Positions 27,454 through 39,812 of a stretch of 64,000 bases of DNA are shown here, one piece after another. How positions within the stretch are numbered: the stretch's first letter is position 1; each line of letters begins with the position of its first letter. The notes beneath the pieces were generated by a model. The model searched no databases and was not told where the DNA came from. It saw only the letters and a list, made by a program, of their open reading frames with translations. The stretch is from Brachyhypopomus gauderio (Eukaryota; Chordata; Actinopteri; Gymnotiformes; Hypopomidae): contig NC_135228.1 in the NCBI RefSeq assembly GCF_052324685.1, positions 15,678,611 through 15,742,610 of the forward strand. Direction: 5' to 3'. Position numbers and translations under genes: made by a program.

Positions 27454-28882
27454 CTACAGAACCTTTGCAGTTGGCCCGGCCTTGTGAGCTCTGCCTAGTC
27501 TGGAATGCGGGTCTGGACCTAAACCCGTCTGCATAGTCTCTGAGAGCATCTGCCTGGAGGCCATGTAGCGCTTGCGCCGGTTCGCTCTGTAGACTTCCAG
27601 GCGTTCTGCTTCAGCCGCTGGATCCTCCAGAACCCCGTCCCACCTGAGGCTTTCCTGGGCCGGACTGCTCGGTTGTACTTGGTCCTCCGTAGCCAGAGCT
27701 GGGGTTCCCTCCTCCACAGGCAGTTTGGATTTGCATTTCTGGCTCTTCCCGGCACTCCGCTCTTTGGTGCTATTGCCTTTGCCTGGATTTGTTTCACCGC
27801 TCTTCTTAGCACCGGTCCACTGGTCCTCCTGGGGTTTCTCTGGAGTACACGGACACGATCAACCAAAGCATATGGATTAGGCTACATGTTAAAACAGCCA
27901 AAAAGTACTATAGATTTTGGCCAGTAGTGCTAGAATTGATCATCATTTTCTAGTAAAAAAAAATCCAGTAGAAAGATACATGGCAAAAGACTTTGAGGTG
28001 TGACATTTGACACTTTTGTGCTAAGCCTGTAGTATATCCAGGAATCCTTCTAAAAAATTTTAGAGATGTCTCAGATTTGTGGTACCTCATATAAGCATAG
28101 GAACACGTGAGAACTTATGTAGACTACTTCAACCTAAAGGGGTAATTCAGGCAGCACAGTAATGTTTGCAGACTTTCACCCAGTGTTAGAACAAATACTA
28201 CACATTACCAATAAATAGGTTATAACCAGGGCCGGAGTGGGCCACTTTTTCAGTCCAGGAGTTTCATGCCCAAATCCGGCCCAAAATAATTTTTCCCTCC
28301 TAATCGGCCCAAACTAGAGACTGACATAAGCCGGCCCATCGGGAATCCTCCCGAATCTCCCGATTAGCCACTCCGGCTCTGGTTATAACCTTATAAATAA
28401 GAACACATTGAGGTAAAAGTCAAGAACTGGGATGTTTACTGGGTTAAATGCAGGACAGTTACCAGTAATATTTCATTTCAACCTTTTTCTAGCTATCTGT
28501 ATTAAAACAGTGAAACACTAAAATCATTTTACTATATAACATACATATAGGCAAATACAAGGCCTAACATGCTTTATGATCACAGCTCTAGGCTTCTGTA
28601 TCATACAAATACTTACTGGATGAACTTCTATGATACAACAAAACTAACATAATTCAACTACTAACCTGAATCGCCCGAGTTTGAAGGCGTGCTAGGATGT
28701 GATCTCTTCTTTTTCCCTATTGCCGTGTTTCTCCTCTTCTTCTTACTTTCCTTCACAATAGTCCCCGTCAAAGGAGGAACGTGGTGACCTTTCCGCGGTG
28801 AAGAACCCTCTGCGGGTTCCTTACTGGGAACAGCCAAAGTTTCCATTGCATACGGTTCCTTTAAGTTGTGACGATATCTCAC
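27454..28882 (-). CDS. liat1: LIAT1-like protein (ligand of ATE1), 2 coding exons, 200 aa
   Basis: Coding exons (minus): 28882-28666 and 27839-27454, joined in phase (GATTCAG donor with GTTAGT; acceptor GTACTCCAG). The protein begins MRYRHNLKEPYAMETLAVPS, has a Lys-rich tract (KESKKKRRNTAIGKKKRSHP, residues about 48-67), and a conserved block LRWDGVLEDPAAEAERLEVY followed by RANRRKRYMAS near residue 150. A basic tract followed by an LRWDGVLxDPxAExxR block is what I recall of LIAT1, the binding partner of arginyltransferase ATE1. Human LIAT1 lies in 17p13.3 like several neighbours here. The internal ATG (MET at residue 13) is an alternative start. Identity rests on motif memory and synteny. 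Confidence 0.62.
28227..28381. mobile_element. hAT-type MITE, 155 bp, in the liat1 intron
   Basis: Terminal inverted repeats CAGGGCCGGAGTGG at 28227 and CCACTCCGGCTCTG ending 28381 differ at one position. They are flanked by a perfect 8-bp target duplication GTTATAAC (28219-28226 and 28382-28389). The CAGGG-type terminus and 8-bp duplication are hAT hallmarks. There is no coding capacity. Confidence 0.88.
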
Positions 28883-29130
28883 ATCGTTGTTGTTGTTTTA
28901 AACGCTAATCAATCGCTGGAAATCCCCACTAAGTCAACTCGGTGGGCTGCGTTGAAGAGCCTTTTCTCGACGCTCCAGTGACTCCCGAGGGTCGAAACGA
29001 AAAGCACAAAGCGGCGCGTCTCTATGGTAACCGGGCTCCTCCTGTACCCTCGTGCTGCAAGATTTGCAGGTTTTAAAAGCAGCCGCGTGCAGTGGCGGCC
29101 GCGCGCGCCCTCCTGCAGAGAGTTTTGACG
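28883..29130 (-). promoter_or_regulatory. probable CpG promoter of liat1
   Basis: GC-rich, CpG-rich sequence (GGCGGCCGCGCGCGCCC near 29095-29111) lies directly upstream of the minus-strand ATG. No TATA box is obvious. Confidence 0.45.
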
Positions 29131-29199
29131 TAGTAACTTTACATATATGTAATGAACTACAGTTTTGATAGCTCTATGCGAACGTGTAGCTAGAACTAA

Positions 29200-32100
29200 C
29201 ATTACTGTTGAATAAGAAATGTAAAATCTCGTTTGCGATGGTAAAGCACAATAATCGTGGCCAATAACTACAACAGCGAAGTTGAATTATACCTAAGTTA
29301 CAAGACTTTTAAAAATAACATTTTCAATTCTAAGTAAAAAAAATCCATCTGATGAACGTTTCTCTACTGTTAACAGTTGTTATTAAATTTATGAACGTTA
29401 GAAATTTGCACTTTAAACAAACAAACAAAACAAAGCTAACACTTTGTTTGGTCAGCTAACTTGGTACAGCAATAATCAGATGTGACGTCCTACACATGAA
29501 AGCCAAACCGAAAACACTCTAACAAAAATATTTTAATTTAGCCTACAGTTTCTGCACAAATCAGTCCTTCTCAATGGTTTCCAATTAGCCTTAATTTAAA
29601 TTAAGTAACAAACATGGAAAAGTCCTGCCTTTATGTTCAATGCACTTTTCAGAGAAGATTTATTTCTACATTTGGATAAGTATGATTTACTTGTTAGTGG
29701 AAGTCATTTTCTTCCTGGCAGAGCCTTCATTATGATTTATGCATAGATTTTCATAAAAAGAGGAAAATTAAATGGGAACTGTAGATTAGCAGGTCCCACA
29801 GTGATAGAGCAGACATTGGATGTCTTTAGGAAGCCCCTGTAGAAAGCACCATATTGTTATATATTTTTGAATACCAAATTGCATAGCCAAAACTATCTTC
29901 AAAACATGGGAACAGTTTAAAAATGCACTTCTACACATCATCAGTGATGTACCCTGGGATCACTGCGTGTTTTTCAAACATTATCCTCCCTTTCCTAGGG
30001 AACCAAGCTGGGAGTGATCAGTTTCCAGCTTGTGTACAAGTTCCCATGGATCACTGACGGCCCTTCGCTTGTATACAACTCAAGCAACTGTAAGCCTTAC
30101 ACAGGAACTGAGCTGCAAATCCTCTGCAGCCCACCTGGGCACTCACTGCATTCTCACTGCATTCTCACTGCATTCTCCACCACGTCATACTTGGATATTT
30201 GGCTCATTTCCTTTTTTTGTCTTCACTCGTTCTCTCTTCCCAGAGCACGATGTGCTCCACCATAACCACCTATTAGATGTGTCTGAAACCTACACAATGT
30301 CTGTTGTCAGCATGGTCTCTGTATCAACTCTTGTCTGTCAGTCATGCGCAGTTCCAAAAAACCCTACTGGTGCCATTTGCTGGGGATGCAATTTCTCTCC
30401 AGCTCTGACAATTGCCACTGCTGACCCTTATGATTGGAAGCGCTTTCCTCAGTCATTGGCACTGCTGATGGTGTCAGCAATAACCTTCATCGCCTGGTCA
30501 CACTGCCAGCAGTACCAACCTGCCGCCTTGTGCTTTGGGGCAGCAACTAAGAAAGACGTAGCTGTATCAGCCTTTCGCCAGCTGAAAAGCTTAAATGGAC
30601 TTATAAGGATGTCCCAAGTAGAATGTATTATGAACTCTATGTGCTTGTATGTTGTTTATGTTCCTTGTTGATTAACCCTAACCCTAACCAGCCATGGGTT
30701 GATGGAAGGCTGCTGAGCCCTGCTTCCTGCATCTCCACTGGAGCTCTCTGTCTCACCAGAGTCCTCCTCATCTGCACATCTCCACTGTTGGGCTACCTTC
30801 CCCCTATTCCAGATTAACCTCAGGATCTTCCACTGTCAGAGTAGGACCCTAGGACACCTCTTGTATATTTTGTAGGGCACTCCACTGGGTCATGGATAAC
30901 CTCGTGTATTCCTCCCCCACCTTGGATCCTCATTGTTAGATTGAAAGGTGGGCTGAGATAGATTAATCAAAGCAGTGCACTTCCCTAGAACCTCCCTTTC
31001 TACATCAAAATGGATATTATAGAAATGATTGGCTACCTGCTTTTGGAGCTGGTGAGGTAGCAATTGGGCTTCAGCTATGTTGTAAACACAAATGTATTTG
31101 AAATAAAAGCTGCACATCTCCTGACTTGCTTGTCTCCTATGTCCTTGAGTCCCATGGTGGGACATGACCTCTCTCCTGAAGACACTACATAATTCTTCCA
31201 GAGTCTACTTCTCTTCCTCACCAGTCTCCTTGAACAGCTGCGTCTGGACACACAGCTTTATCTGACTGATTCTCTCAGCCTTGCGATTTTTTACATAGGG
31301 GGTCTTGATGTCCTCCATGTCCTATAATGAATATGTTCCAGGGACACAAAAATGCTTCCTGGCACTTTTAGGAGTATTTCACAGGATTCAACAAATGTAC
31401 TCCATTTGTTGCAAGGCACACTTTGTCCGTCACATTGCCATTACTATGTACTAAACCAATATGCTTCACATTTGCATTACCTGTCCTCCAACTGTTCGTC
31501 ACCTACCACAGAACCATTCCTGGCTGGATATTACTTAAAGGGAGGACCATTATCAAACAGTAACACTGACATGTTGGTAACATGGTAGAGGATATTGTGT
31601 TTACATGGTTATATCAGGCAAATCAGCATTCCTGGACCTTTTAAATGTGTTGAGAGAGGTCTGCCACATGCACAAAACTTTTCAACAGAAGCCACATGAA
31701 CAGAAACTGGCAAATTATGAAAAGCTGGCTAATGTAAATTATGCAACAGATGGGTGATAGTCTCTAATTGTACACCTAAAGGCTAACAAATGCTTCCATT
31801 AAAATGGGTGGAGGGTGCACAATTACATTCTTTAAAGAGTCCGTGGATCTGTTTTCACATACCTTCCCAATGGTGGACAACTCTATTACTTAGTAAACTG
31901 TTAGGCCACATTCATTTGTGAAACCTTGAAGACATCATCTAAAAGGAATGACACTATCAGGTTTGGAGAATCACATATATTATTACATTGTTGGCCTGGT
32001 CTTTAACTTCATCTCATTACCGAAAAGGTGTAGCTAATGTCTGTGGAGCAATAAAACACCAGAAGATGGATCCAGCAACTCTGCTACAAGCACTTGCAAT

Positions 32101-34500
32101 TCTACCACAACTGCTTGGTCATCCTTAGATTGTGTTTTATTGAATAATGTGTTATTGCTGACATTTCCCAATGTGGAATCTATGCCAGATAATAATCTGC
32201 TAGGAAAACGCAAAAGGAAAAATGTGCTTGACTCAAATTTCTAAATATTTTTAAGTTGACAGTTGATTTTATTTGGCCTTAATATGCTACCTGCTTATAG
32301 TGAATGCAGTGCACTCAAAATATTTGTATATGTAAATATAGCGGTTCAAATATTAGTACATTTATACAAATATGCTTTACTGTCTGAGTCACCTTTTTCT
32401 GTTATTACAAACATGAGTATAAAAAAACTTTTCAAATGGGGGCAAGACAGATTATGTAGTCCATTTGTGTCTGCTATCTTCCAGTTCATTATCAATGGTC
32501 AGCTTCTGACCAACACTGCTGTGGGATGGATATTCAACTCTGACATATATAATCAACAACATCAAAAACAGTAACACAGCTATGCCTGATAAACTGGTTC
32601 AAGTTCAATACACACATCAATGTCAGATGACTAGTATAATACCATTATTCAAGTGGTCAGCATGCAAATAAACACACTGATAATGAACAATGTATGAGGT
32701 GGCCGAAGAGATGTGCATGCATCTCAAGTCTAAAATGTCTAAGCCTAAAATGAACATACAGTATAACATAGGTGTACCTAGCAAATGTACCTGTGACTGC
32801 AAGTAAAATCTAAATATTTCTCATCTGATTTGTGGCATTAGGTTGTTAGTATGATGACTGCAATATGAAGACAAGTTTGATGAAAATTGCTGCTAAGTCA
32901 TTTGACATAACATCTGATTTGGCATCGGAAACTGATCCTATACTTAGAACAAGACCGGGAGAGCTGGGACATTACATGTGCCAGGCAGCCAAATTTAGCA
33001 ACCGTTATAAAGGTTACAGTGAGGCATACAGGCAAGGTTTAAATCTAAGTAGGCAAATGGCAAAAGGAAATCCAGAAATCACACCGTGGATTTTTATCAC
33101 AGAGGGAGCATGTGAGTTAGAACAGTCTGCCCATGGCTGTGTGTGTGGGTCCTCTCGAATGGCACAAGCTAAGTGATCAAAATTCGTGTTGAACATATTT
33201 AAAATAAATGTATTCTATAAGCTGCTTGATTGTTTTTCTAGTTTCCACAGACAGTCTTGGTTTCTGTTGCGCAGTGATGTGATCATGACTAAGCCTACCC
33301 CCTTCCTGAAGTTTCTTTTGCTGCCAAATGCTTTGTAAGCAGAGTGGGGTGGGGGGTGGAGAAATGGGGGCTAAACCTGTGGGGAGTCCATGGCAGAGAG
33401 ACAGGCTAAATTTATCTGCTCTGAGTTTTGGATGGGGATGCCCCCAATCTAATTGTCTCTGTTCCATGGACAAAGTTCAGCTGCCCAGTGCAAAGGATAT
33501 GGAGAGACCGAGTGCAATAATCACTGTGTGCTGGCTATCTGTTATTTTGTTTGTTTATTTTTTTCTTCCAGATATTTATTTACAAAATGACAGAATTGCA
33601 AACAAAGGATCAATACAAAATAAGGGCGCTATTGCATGCATTTAAAACAGCTACATTAAGTAGATAATGATTTGAACAGGTGTGACATTTGCTTGCCATG
33701 TGTGTCATTGCTGGCAATAATACATCAGGCATCTTGCAAAAGCTGGAGCCTACATGATCACCCTTTCCCATTTGGCACAAGAAGCAGTTCAGCTTTTACT
33801 GTTGAATTAAGTTGGTCTTAAACCAGATAAAGGAGCCACAGTGACATATGTCAGTTAATAATTCATCTGTGGTGATTTATGAGGATTTTGTAAGGATCAT
33901 TAAAATAATTACAATTATTTATTGCAATAATTTTTTATGTAAAATGTAAAAATATGTAAAAGCCTTGCATTCTTTAAATTACTCTGTCAGTGATACTTTC
34001 TTTTAAGCATATCTTCTAGTCAGACAGCTCACATGCTAATAATGATATACACTATTTATTGTGAGAATTATTGTTATATAACAGAGACTTCACTATACCG
34101 TCATTATACGTATTGAAACAGAATAGGACTATATGTAAATTGAGAATTATAAGGGACGTTTATTCCTCCAAATAATTAAAAGGGTCCAGATGGGTTACGT
34201 GAGAATTTAATAAGGCTATAGGGTACAATTAGTTCCAGTTCTCTTCTCTTCTCTAGACTCATCATGAAAGAAAATGTCATGAATCCACTTCAGGTTAATA
34301 TGATACTTATGCGACATTACTAGGAGGAGTGTCGTAAGACCTACTTGTCTCGTTTATAAGGCGTTCCTACAAGATGTATTTTAACTATTGCCTTATTATA
34401 TTTCTTCGTTTCTTTTGCCTTTCACGCCTCGGTCGCAAAAGCGTTTATACGTCGGTATCAAAAACAACTTAGACGTTCTGAAACTTTCACACATATCTCA
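29200..34500. other. intergenic region
   Basis: Mostly AT-rich. It contains a threefold CTCACTGCATT tandem repeat near 30144-30177, a two-and-a-half-unit TAACCC run at about 30672-30690, and a broken minus-strand frame at 30890-31318. No recognised gene. Confidence 0.45.
30890..31318 (-). pseudogene. broken reading frame of unknown origin
   Basis: From an ATG at 31318 a 143-codon frame reads MEDIKTPYVKNRKAERISQI onward and ends NNEDPRWGRNTRGYP, with one interruption. The composition looks protein-like (charged N-terminus, then LLPHQLQKQVANHFYNIHFD). I recognise neither a domain nor an element family. It may be an old transposon ORF or a decayed host gene. No splice sites were convincing. Confidence 0.25.
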
Positions 34501-34761
34501 TTGGGTAGAAGTGAACCGTCATTGAAAAGAAAATATTACGATTGGTTAATACTGCTCTATCCCGCCCCCTTTTTCTTGGGAGTCGAGGCTAGTGATTGGG
34601 TAAAGCCGCAGTCTTTCAGACGCTACGGAACACAGTCGTCACACATAACCTTTGACGTTGGAGTGCCAACAGCCAGCTGTTACAAATCGCGTCACTCCCT
34701 CGCCAGCTGATCGGAGACACCGGTAGAGTGAGAGACGGTAAAGAATCAGCCTGCCCGAGAG
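34500..34761 (+). promoter_or_regulatory. CpG promoter and first exon of the mir-22 host transcript
   Basis: Two inverted-CCAAT-like motifs (GATTGGTTA near 34540, GTGATTGGG near 34591) precede CpG-rich DNA. An exon ends at 34761 with CCGAGAG and donor GTGAGC. A second potential donor (TTAT then GTAAGTCTC) at 35377 may close another early exon. There is no long reading frame, as expected for a noncoding transcript. Confidence 0.55.
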
Positions 34762-36481
34762 GTGAGCTTTTCTGTTAAAACAACTTCAAACCTCATTTTT
34801 AAGTCGATCTAATAAATACTTTTCCGCGTTACCCGGTTTAGAAAATAAGACTGGCTTAGTGCCTCTGGGGAAGGCGAGGCGTTGAACCTACTCTGGACCG
34901 AGCCGATACGTGTGGGGCGTTGGTGAAAGAAAAAAACCCGTTCATAAAGGAGTCAATACTGATCTCATGACAGCTGAAGGTAAAAGTAGACACTCCAGTA
35001 GACCTTGATCTTCTCTTACACAGTTAAAATCAGTCGGATAATCATTATATAATCTAGATTCTGCCATAGTGACCAAACTTGGACATAGCCTAGTAATAGA
35101 CGGAACAAACCGTAACCAACTCTGTTCAGGAGTAGCCAACCTGCTCACAAGTCGGCTTTGTCAATATAATACCGAAGATAAACTAGATATTAAACGTTAG
35201 TTTAAACGCCGGTTTTTCTAATTGTGCGTTGTAATGGATCATAACGGAGTCGTGACTGACTCCAACCTGGAGACATTAAGGCGAAGTTCGCACGATATCG
35301 CTGCACAGCTGCCAACGTGTCTGCTTTAACCATGTTTCCTGATTGGGTTCAGGAGAACCGGGCGAGGACGTCCTTATGTAAGTCTCTCGGTCCTGTAGTC
35401 CGCTCGGGAGGAATGCCATTTTGTTAGAGGCTTGCTTTCAGTTCTCCGTTGTCGGGGCCTTAAGCTGTTTAAAATGTCGTCTACTAATGTTCAGATGTTA
35501 TAAAATGCATAACTGAACGTCGTTGTAAAGTTAAGAGCGCCGTAAAGTGGATCACTGTTACACCCGAGAAAGACCACGATCGGTAGGTTACACTGAAATG
35601 TACGTTCGTTACAAACTTTAAATGGTCATCATGTGGCTGCAGATGTCAGTGATCCCTTGAATCATTTTTCATTCGCGTCATTCTGATGTTTTTTTTCCAT
35701 CACGTAATCACATCTCTCTACAAGTGGGAGAAGTGCTTTAGGTGCTCGGAGTAAAAAAAAAAATGTTATGTCATTTGTCCTATTGCAAAACGAATTAAAT
35801 CCTCAGCCCTGCCTTCTCAAAGTAATGTTTTAAATTGAAATACCGGAAAATACCGGAACCAATCCGTTTTTATTATTTATTTGTTAAAACAGCCTTTTAA
35901 CTGTGAGAGAATTCCTAAAGACCACGCCCTGTTACATGTAGGACAAGCCACCCCACACGGTTTGGAGAAGCTTTGTCAACCTTTATAAAACCTCTTTATC
36001 TAATAGACATACAGTATGAGGAACTAGGTCCTTCAGGCTTCAAGACCTAAACTGTACATAACCGTATGTCTTCACTCGCTTTTTCACGAGGGTTTTTCAT
36101 ACATTTAACAATTTGAAATGGGAGCCATTCAAACAGTTAGGGCGTAGCTGGTCATTGTAATACGAAGTCATGTAGAACTTTCCACTTGTCAGACCCAAAG
36201 CCTTTCGACCAAGCAGTCATAGTGGGTTGGTCATAGCACTCTTACTGTAGTACCAGCCATCGGTCCTCCCTCCTGCTTCCACTAGCTCCGTCACAAGCCC
36301 AGCCTTGTCTGTCTGACTTAGGTCACCAGTCTGAGCATCCAGCAATTAATCAGCTGCCCGAGATTCACCTCGTAATAGCAAGTGGGCCTAAGAAGGAACA
36401 GGTGGCTCAGGTTTTACTAAGAACAAATTGCATTGGGAGGAGATTTTTAATTGAAATCCCCCTTGATCTGATTTTAGAGGA

Positions 36482-36485
<4 letters not shown>

Positions 36486-36520
<35 letters not shown>
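36486..36520. repeat. (AT)n microsatellite
   Basis: About 17 AT units following GGATGC. Confidence 0.95.
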
Positions 36521-36523
<3 letters not shown>

Positions 36524-38276
36524 CACACATCATATGCTAATGTGATCAGCTTTCTTAAATAAAATGGATGTAAAGGCAAGTAAAATCCTGACCACACCAC
36601 CTTGTACAACGACATCTTTGCTTTGCGTTGACCCGTTCAACGGCCCACTGGTGGATTACCAGTGTGGGGCAGCACACATGGATGTGAGATGCCCCCGGGC
36701 GGTGTCTGTCAAATATAAAGGCGTGCGTGGAACCACAGCAGGGCGTTAGCATCGTCGGCCCTCACAGATCCCATGGTAAGTCAGCACTCGGTCACGTCCC
36801 TGCTGTGATTCAGCCTCTGGTTAGCTGATGTCGTGATCTCCCTCAAACGGTGAAGATTGATGGGGACGTCTTGGCGCCCCTCCATGTCCCTGCCCCCGAA
36901 CACTGGCTCCGTTCTCCTCTCGCTCCTCTCTCGCCGAGGCAGCTCCGGGCGGCAGCTCTGGGTGTGGCTGCCACTGACCGAAACCGTGCCAGCGTCTCCT
37001 TTTGAGATGGGCTTTCTTTGAATGCCTACCGAAGGGATGGGGCTAAATTCCGTTAGCATTTCACATTTATCCCTCTGACCAAAGTCTTTTCTCGTTCGGG
37101 CTCGCGCATTGCAGGGTTGCGAGCGGCCGTGTGCCACCCCGGATCAATAGGTCGACTCGAGACAGGAGCCGTGGGACAGAAAGGCGCAGTTTAGGTATGC
37201 AAGCGACCTCGATTTACGCTCCTGATTACATCCCCTCCAAGCCAATGTCACACTTGGTTTGTGACATTCAAAAAATGCATATCAAAACATTTTTTTGAAC
37301 ATCAAGAAAATACGTTGTGATTTTGCAGTCATCAGAGAATGGATAATATAATCTGGACTATAAGATCATTCATAATCTGGGACACCGTCTTCGCCCCCTC
37401 CCCCCATGTACTACCACCATGAATACATGCCTTGAGGAGACATAATGCGTATCTGAAAGATTCTGTGAAGAATGTTTAATGAATGCATCAGATTGGAACA
37501 CTTGTGACTCAATTCCAGATTGTGATGGCGCCAGTCTGAGAGGGTGCGAGTTGTTCTCTCTGCTACTGCATTTTTGTAAAAGCACAGAGACTTGATGGCG
37601 TGCCTGGAGACGCTGACGCAGGCAGCCTTACCTTGTCCTGCCCCCTCCACCCTCCGACAGCCTGCTGATTCATGTCCACACCGGGGAGGGGAGGAGGGAA
37701 CAGAAGATCATTACCAAATGGACCATCGAGGAGGAAATAAGTTATTGGCGATGTTGGGGGTGGGTTGTAGTGGGGTGACCAGTCCCTGGCTGTAAATGTT
37801 GTAAATGTAACATGATTCAGCAGATTCAGTTTTCTTTGATGGACTGATTAATGCACTTTGGGTGGCAGCCACGCACTGGATTAGGATGGTCTACGTGGCA
37901 ACACAACCACGGTGCAGATTGGACCAGGTTCCAAATGTAGCGTGCACAAGTGTGGACAGCTTCTGGTCCGCTGGAGAAGAACGCTGATCGGAACTCGCCC
38001 GGGCCCTTCTTTGGGCCCTTCTGGTTAACCAGCGGGGAGACCTAATGTGTATAAAAACTATTTCTAAACAGTGATGGCCTTCAGTGGCGAGGAGTGGGGG
38101 GGATGTGTGGTTTGAATGGGAGCTCTGCGCAAACAGTGAGTGTGAAGAATTTGCAGCATGTGCAGGAAGAATGGGAAGAATGCTGGGCATTTTGATGAGT
38201 GGAAGGAAGGAGAGAGGGCATTCTTTAGGCTTACAGGCAGGCTGTAAGATAATGCTATTTTATTTAATATATGTAG

Positions 38277-38303
38277 TGTGTGTGTGTGTGTGTGTGTGTG
38301 TGT
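38277..38303. repeat. (TG)n microsatellite
   Basis: About 13 TG units followed by CAGGGGGGG. Confidence 0.9.
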
Positions 38304-39393
38304 CAGGGGGGGTCATCATTGGATGCTTTTGCACCAGCTTGGGTGTCTGTGCATAAGCTTATAAATCCAGTTAGAAGCCAAATGAGTGCTTTAATGCACT
38401 AAGATCTGAGAGGGTGTGGAGATTGACTGAAAGCAAGGCCTCTGTTTGAGTTTGTGGGCATTTAGTGGGTCGAGATTTCTCATGTGTCATGGCCCAACTT
38501 TGCATTTGATCATTTCTCATTCCATTTGTAAAATATCAAAGTATGTCATGTGGGACGGCTGTGAACACACCTGTGGCGCTTTCTCACACCCAAGCTTTGG
38601 AATGTCAGAGAAAAGCCCTTGGCAATAGGATGTAAAGGAAATAGAAATATGGTCACATGTACAGCGAGAATGCGCACGCACAAACACACTCAGACACTCG
38701 AATGCTCTCTCTTCTGTAAGACTAGATGTCCCCAACTAATCGACATTGCTGTATTTTCATAGAGGAAGTACTTGGCTAATGAATGTATTGCTCCTGGCTC
38801 AGATATGTAATGAGAATAAAATCTGTGGATATAAAGCAGAAAACATATGCCAGGTATTTGAACATTGATCTCCTTTATTAATGGTTATCTGTCCATATTA
38901 TTCTGACAGATGAATGACATTTGTTACAGGGTAAGAGCTGGGTCATTGTCTGGTTTTGCTAAGTAACTACATTATCTGTGCTACTGCATGCATTTGATGC
39001 AGTTTACTATAACTGGAACTATATTAATGCAGCCTGTGGTTTTATGGTGATGCTGTGAGGTTCGTATGTGTTCTTTGAAATGATGTAACGTCTTACTAAA
39101 AGTAAAGGAAAATGTCCTACACACCCATACCAGTAAGTGTCCTTCCAGGAAACACTGGGCAATCCCGGCACGATCGGACGTCCTCTGACTCGTCCCCGTC
39201 CTTCAGCGAAGACTGGCGCTGCCGGGCGACGTCTAGGAGGACGGACGAAAACCACAGATTGTTATTGTTAGCATGACGGGGCAAGATCTTCCTGGATCTC
39301 GCGTACCAAACCTAACATGGCACCTTTGTCTCTCCCCTTCTCCAGGAGTTGTGGCGGGGAGCCAGGCGGCTCATGCGTCTACATGGAACCGTT

Positions 39394-39480
39394 GGCTAAC
39401 CAACAGCAGTTCTTCTCTGGCAAACTTTATGTTCCTGTCCCTGCGCTAAAGCTGCCAGCTGAAGAACTGTTGTGGTCAGC
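39394..39480 (+). ncRNA. mir22a: microRNA mir-22 precursor hairpin
   Basis: The 3' arm at 39449-39470 begins AAGCTGCCAGCTGAAGAACT. This equals the miR-22-3p sequence I recall for the fish mir-22a form (C instead of T at position 11 compared with the mammalian form). The 5' arm at 39408-39429 (AGTTCTTCTCTGGCAAACTT) aligns with miR-22-5p. The arms pair: GCTAACCAACAGCAGTTCTT on the left against the reverse complement of AAGAACTGTTGTGGTCAGC on the right. The loop TATGTTCCTGTCCCTGCGCT is of normal size. The seed AGCTGCC is intact, so the gene looks functional. Mammalian miR-22 regulates metabolic and cardiac targets. Confidence 0.95.
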
Positions 39481-39627
39481 TCTGTCCTGCGCTGGCCCTC
39501 CAGAACTGGAACCGTCTCAGGCATTTACCCTCGAAGCCACAACTAGCATGTTAGGCCGGAGCTTTCTGGGCAGTTTGAAATTTTCAAAAATGTAATGGAT
39601 GAGAAAATGTAGTGTTGCATGTGTGTT

Positions 39628-39812
39628 TGGTATAGTGCAGTGAGTAATCACACTGTTTTTCCTGTGGGCGACCGGGGTTCAGTCCGCATCTGGGCAAACG
39701 CTCTATGCTGTACCAGTAAGAGTTCTTGCCCAAGACTTGTGCCCGTGTAAAATGATTGAAAATTGTAAGTCACTCTGCACAAAGATGTCTGCCAAATGTG
39801 TAAAATGTGAAC
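39628..39812 (+). mobile_element. tRNA-derived SINE in the mir-22 host last exon
   Basis: A polymerase III B-box-like GGGGTTCAGTCCG at 39673-39685 follows an A-box-like TAGTGCAGTGAGT. Downstream GTAAGTCACTCTGCACAAAG followed by ATGTCTGCCAAATG matches the tail shared by many fish tRNA SINEs (GTAAGTCGCTYTGGATAARAGCGTCTGC). It is diverged, hence not recent. Confidence 0.75.

Larger units (their letters stand above)
35380..39340 (+). other. intron of the mir-22 host transcript
   Basis: It holds an (AT)n run at 36486-36520 and a (TG)n run at 38277-38303. GC-rich islands near 36850-37150 have no convincing coding frame. Confidence 0.45.

Noticed and set aside
30030-30671. Plus-strand 213-codon open frame
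   Set aside because: Long for the region but no domain, no splice or promoter context, and an irregular, cysteine-rich composition. It could not be tied to any family.
30666-30690. Telomere-like TAACCCTAACCCTAACC
   Set aside because: Only about two and a half units; too short to infer a telomere fusion or healed break.
36564-37137. Open frames in both strands of a GC-rich stretch in the mir-22 host intron
   Set aside because: No homology-like motif and no paired splice sites; interpreted as intron.
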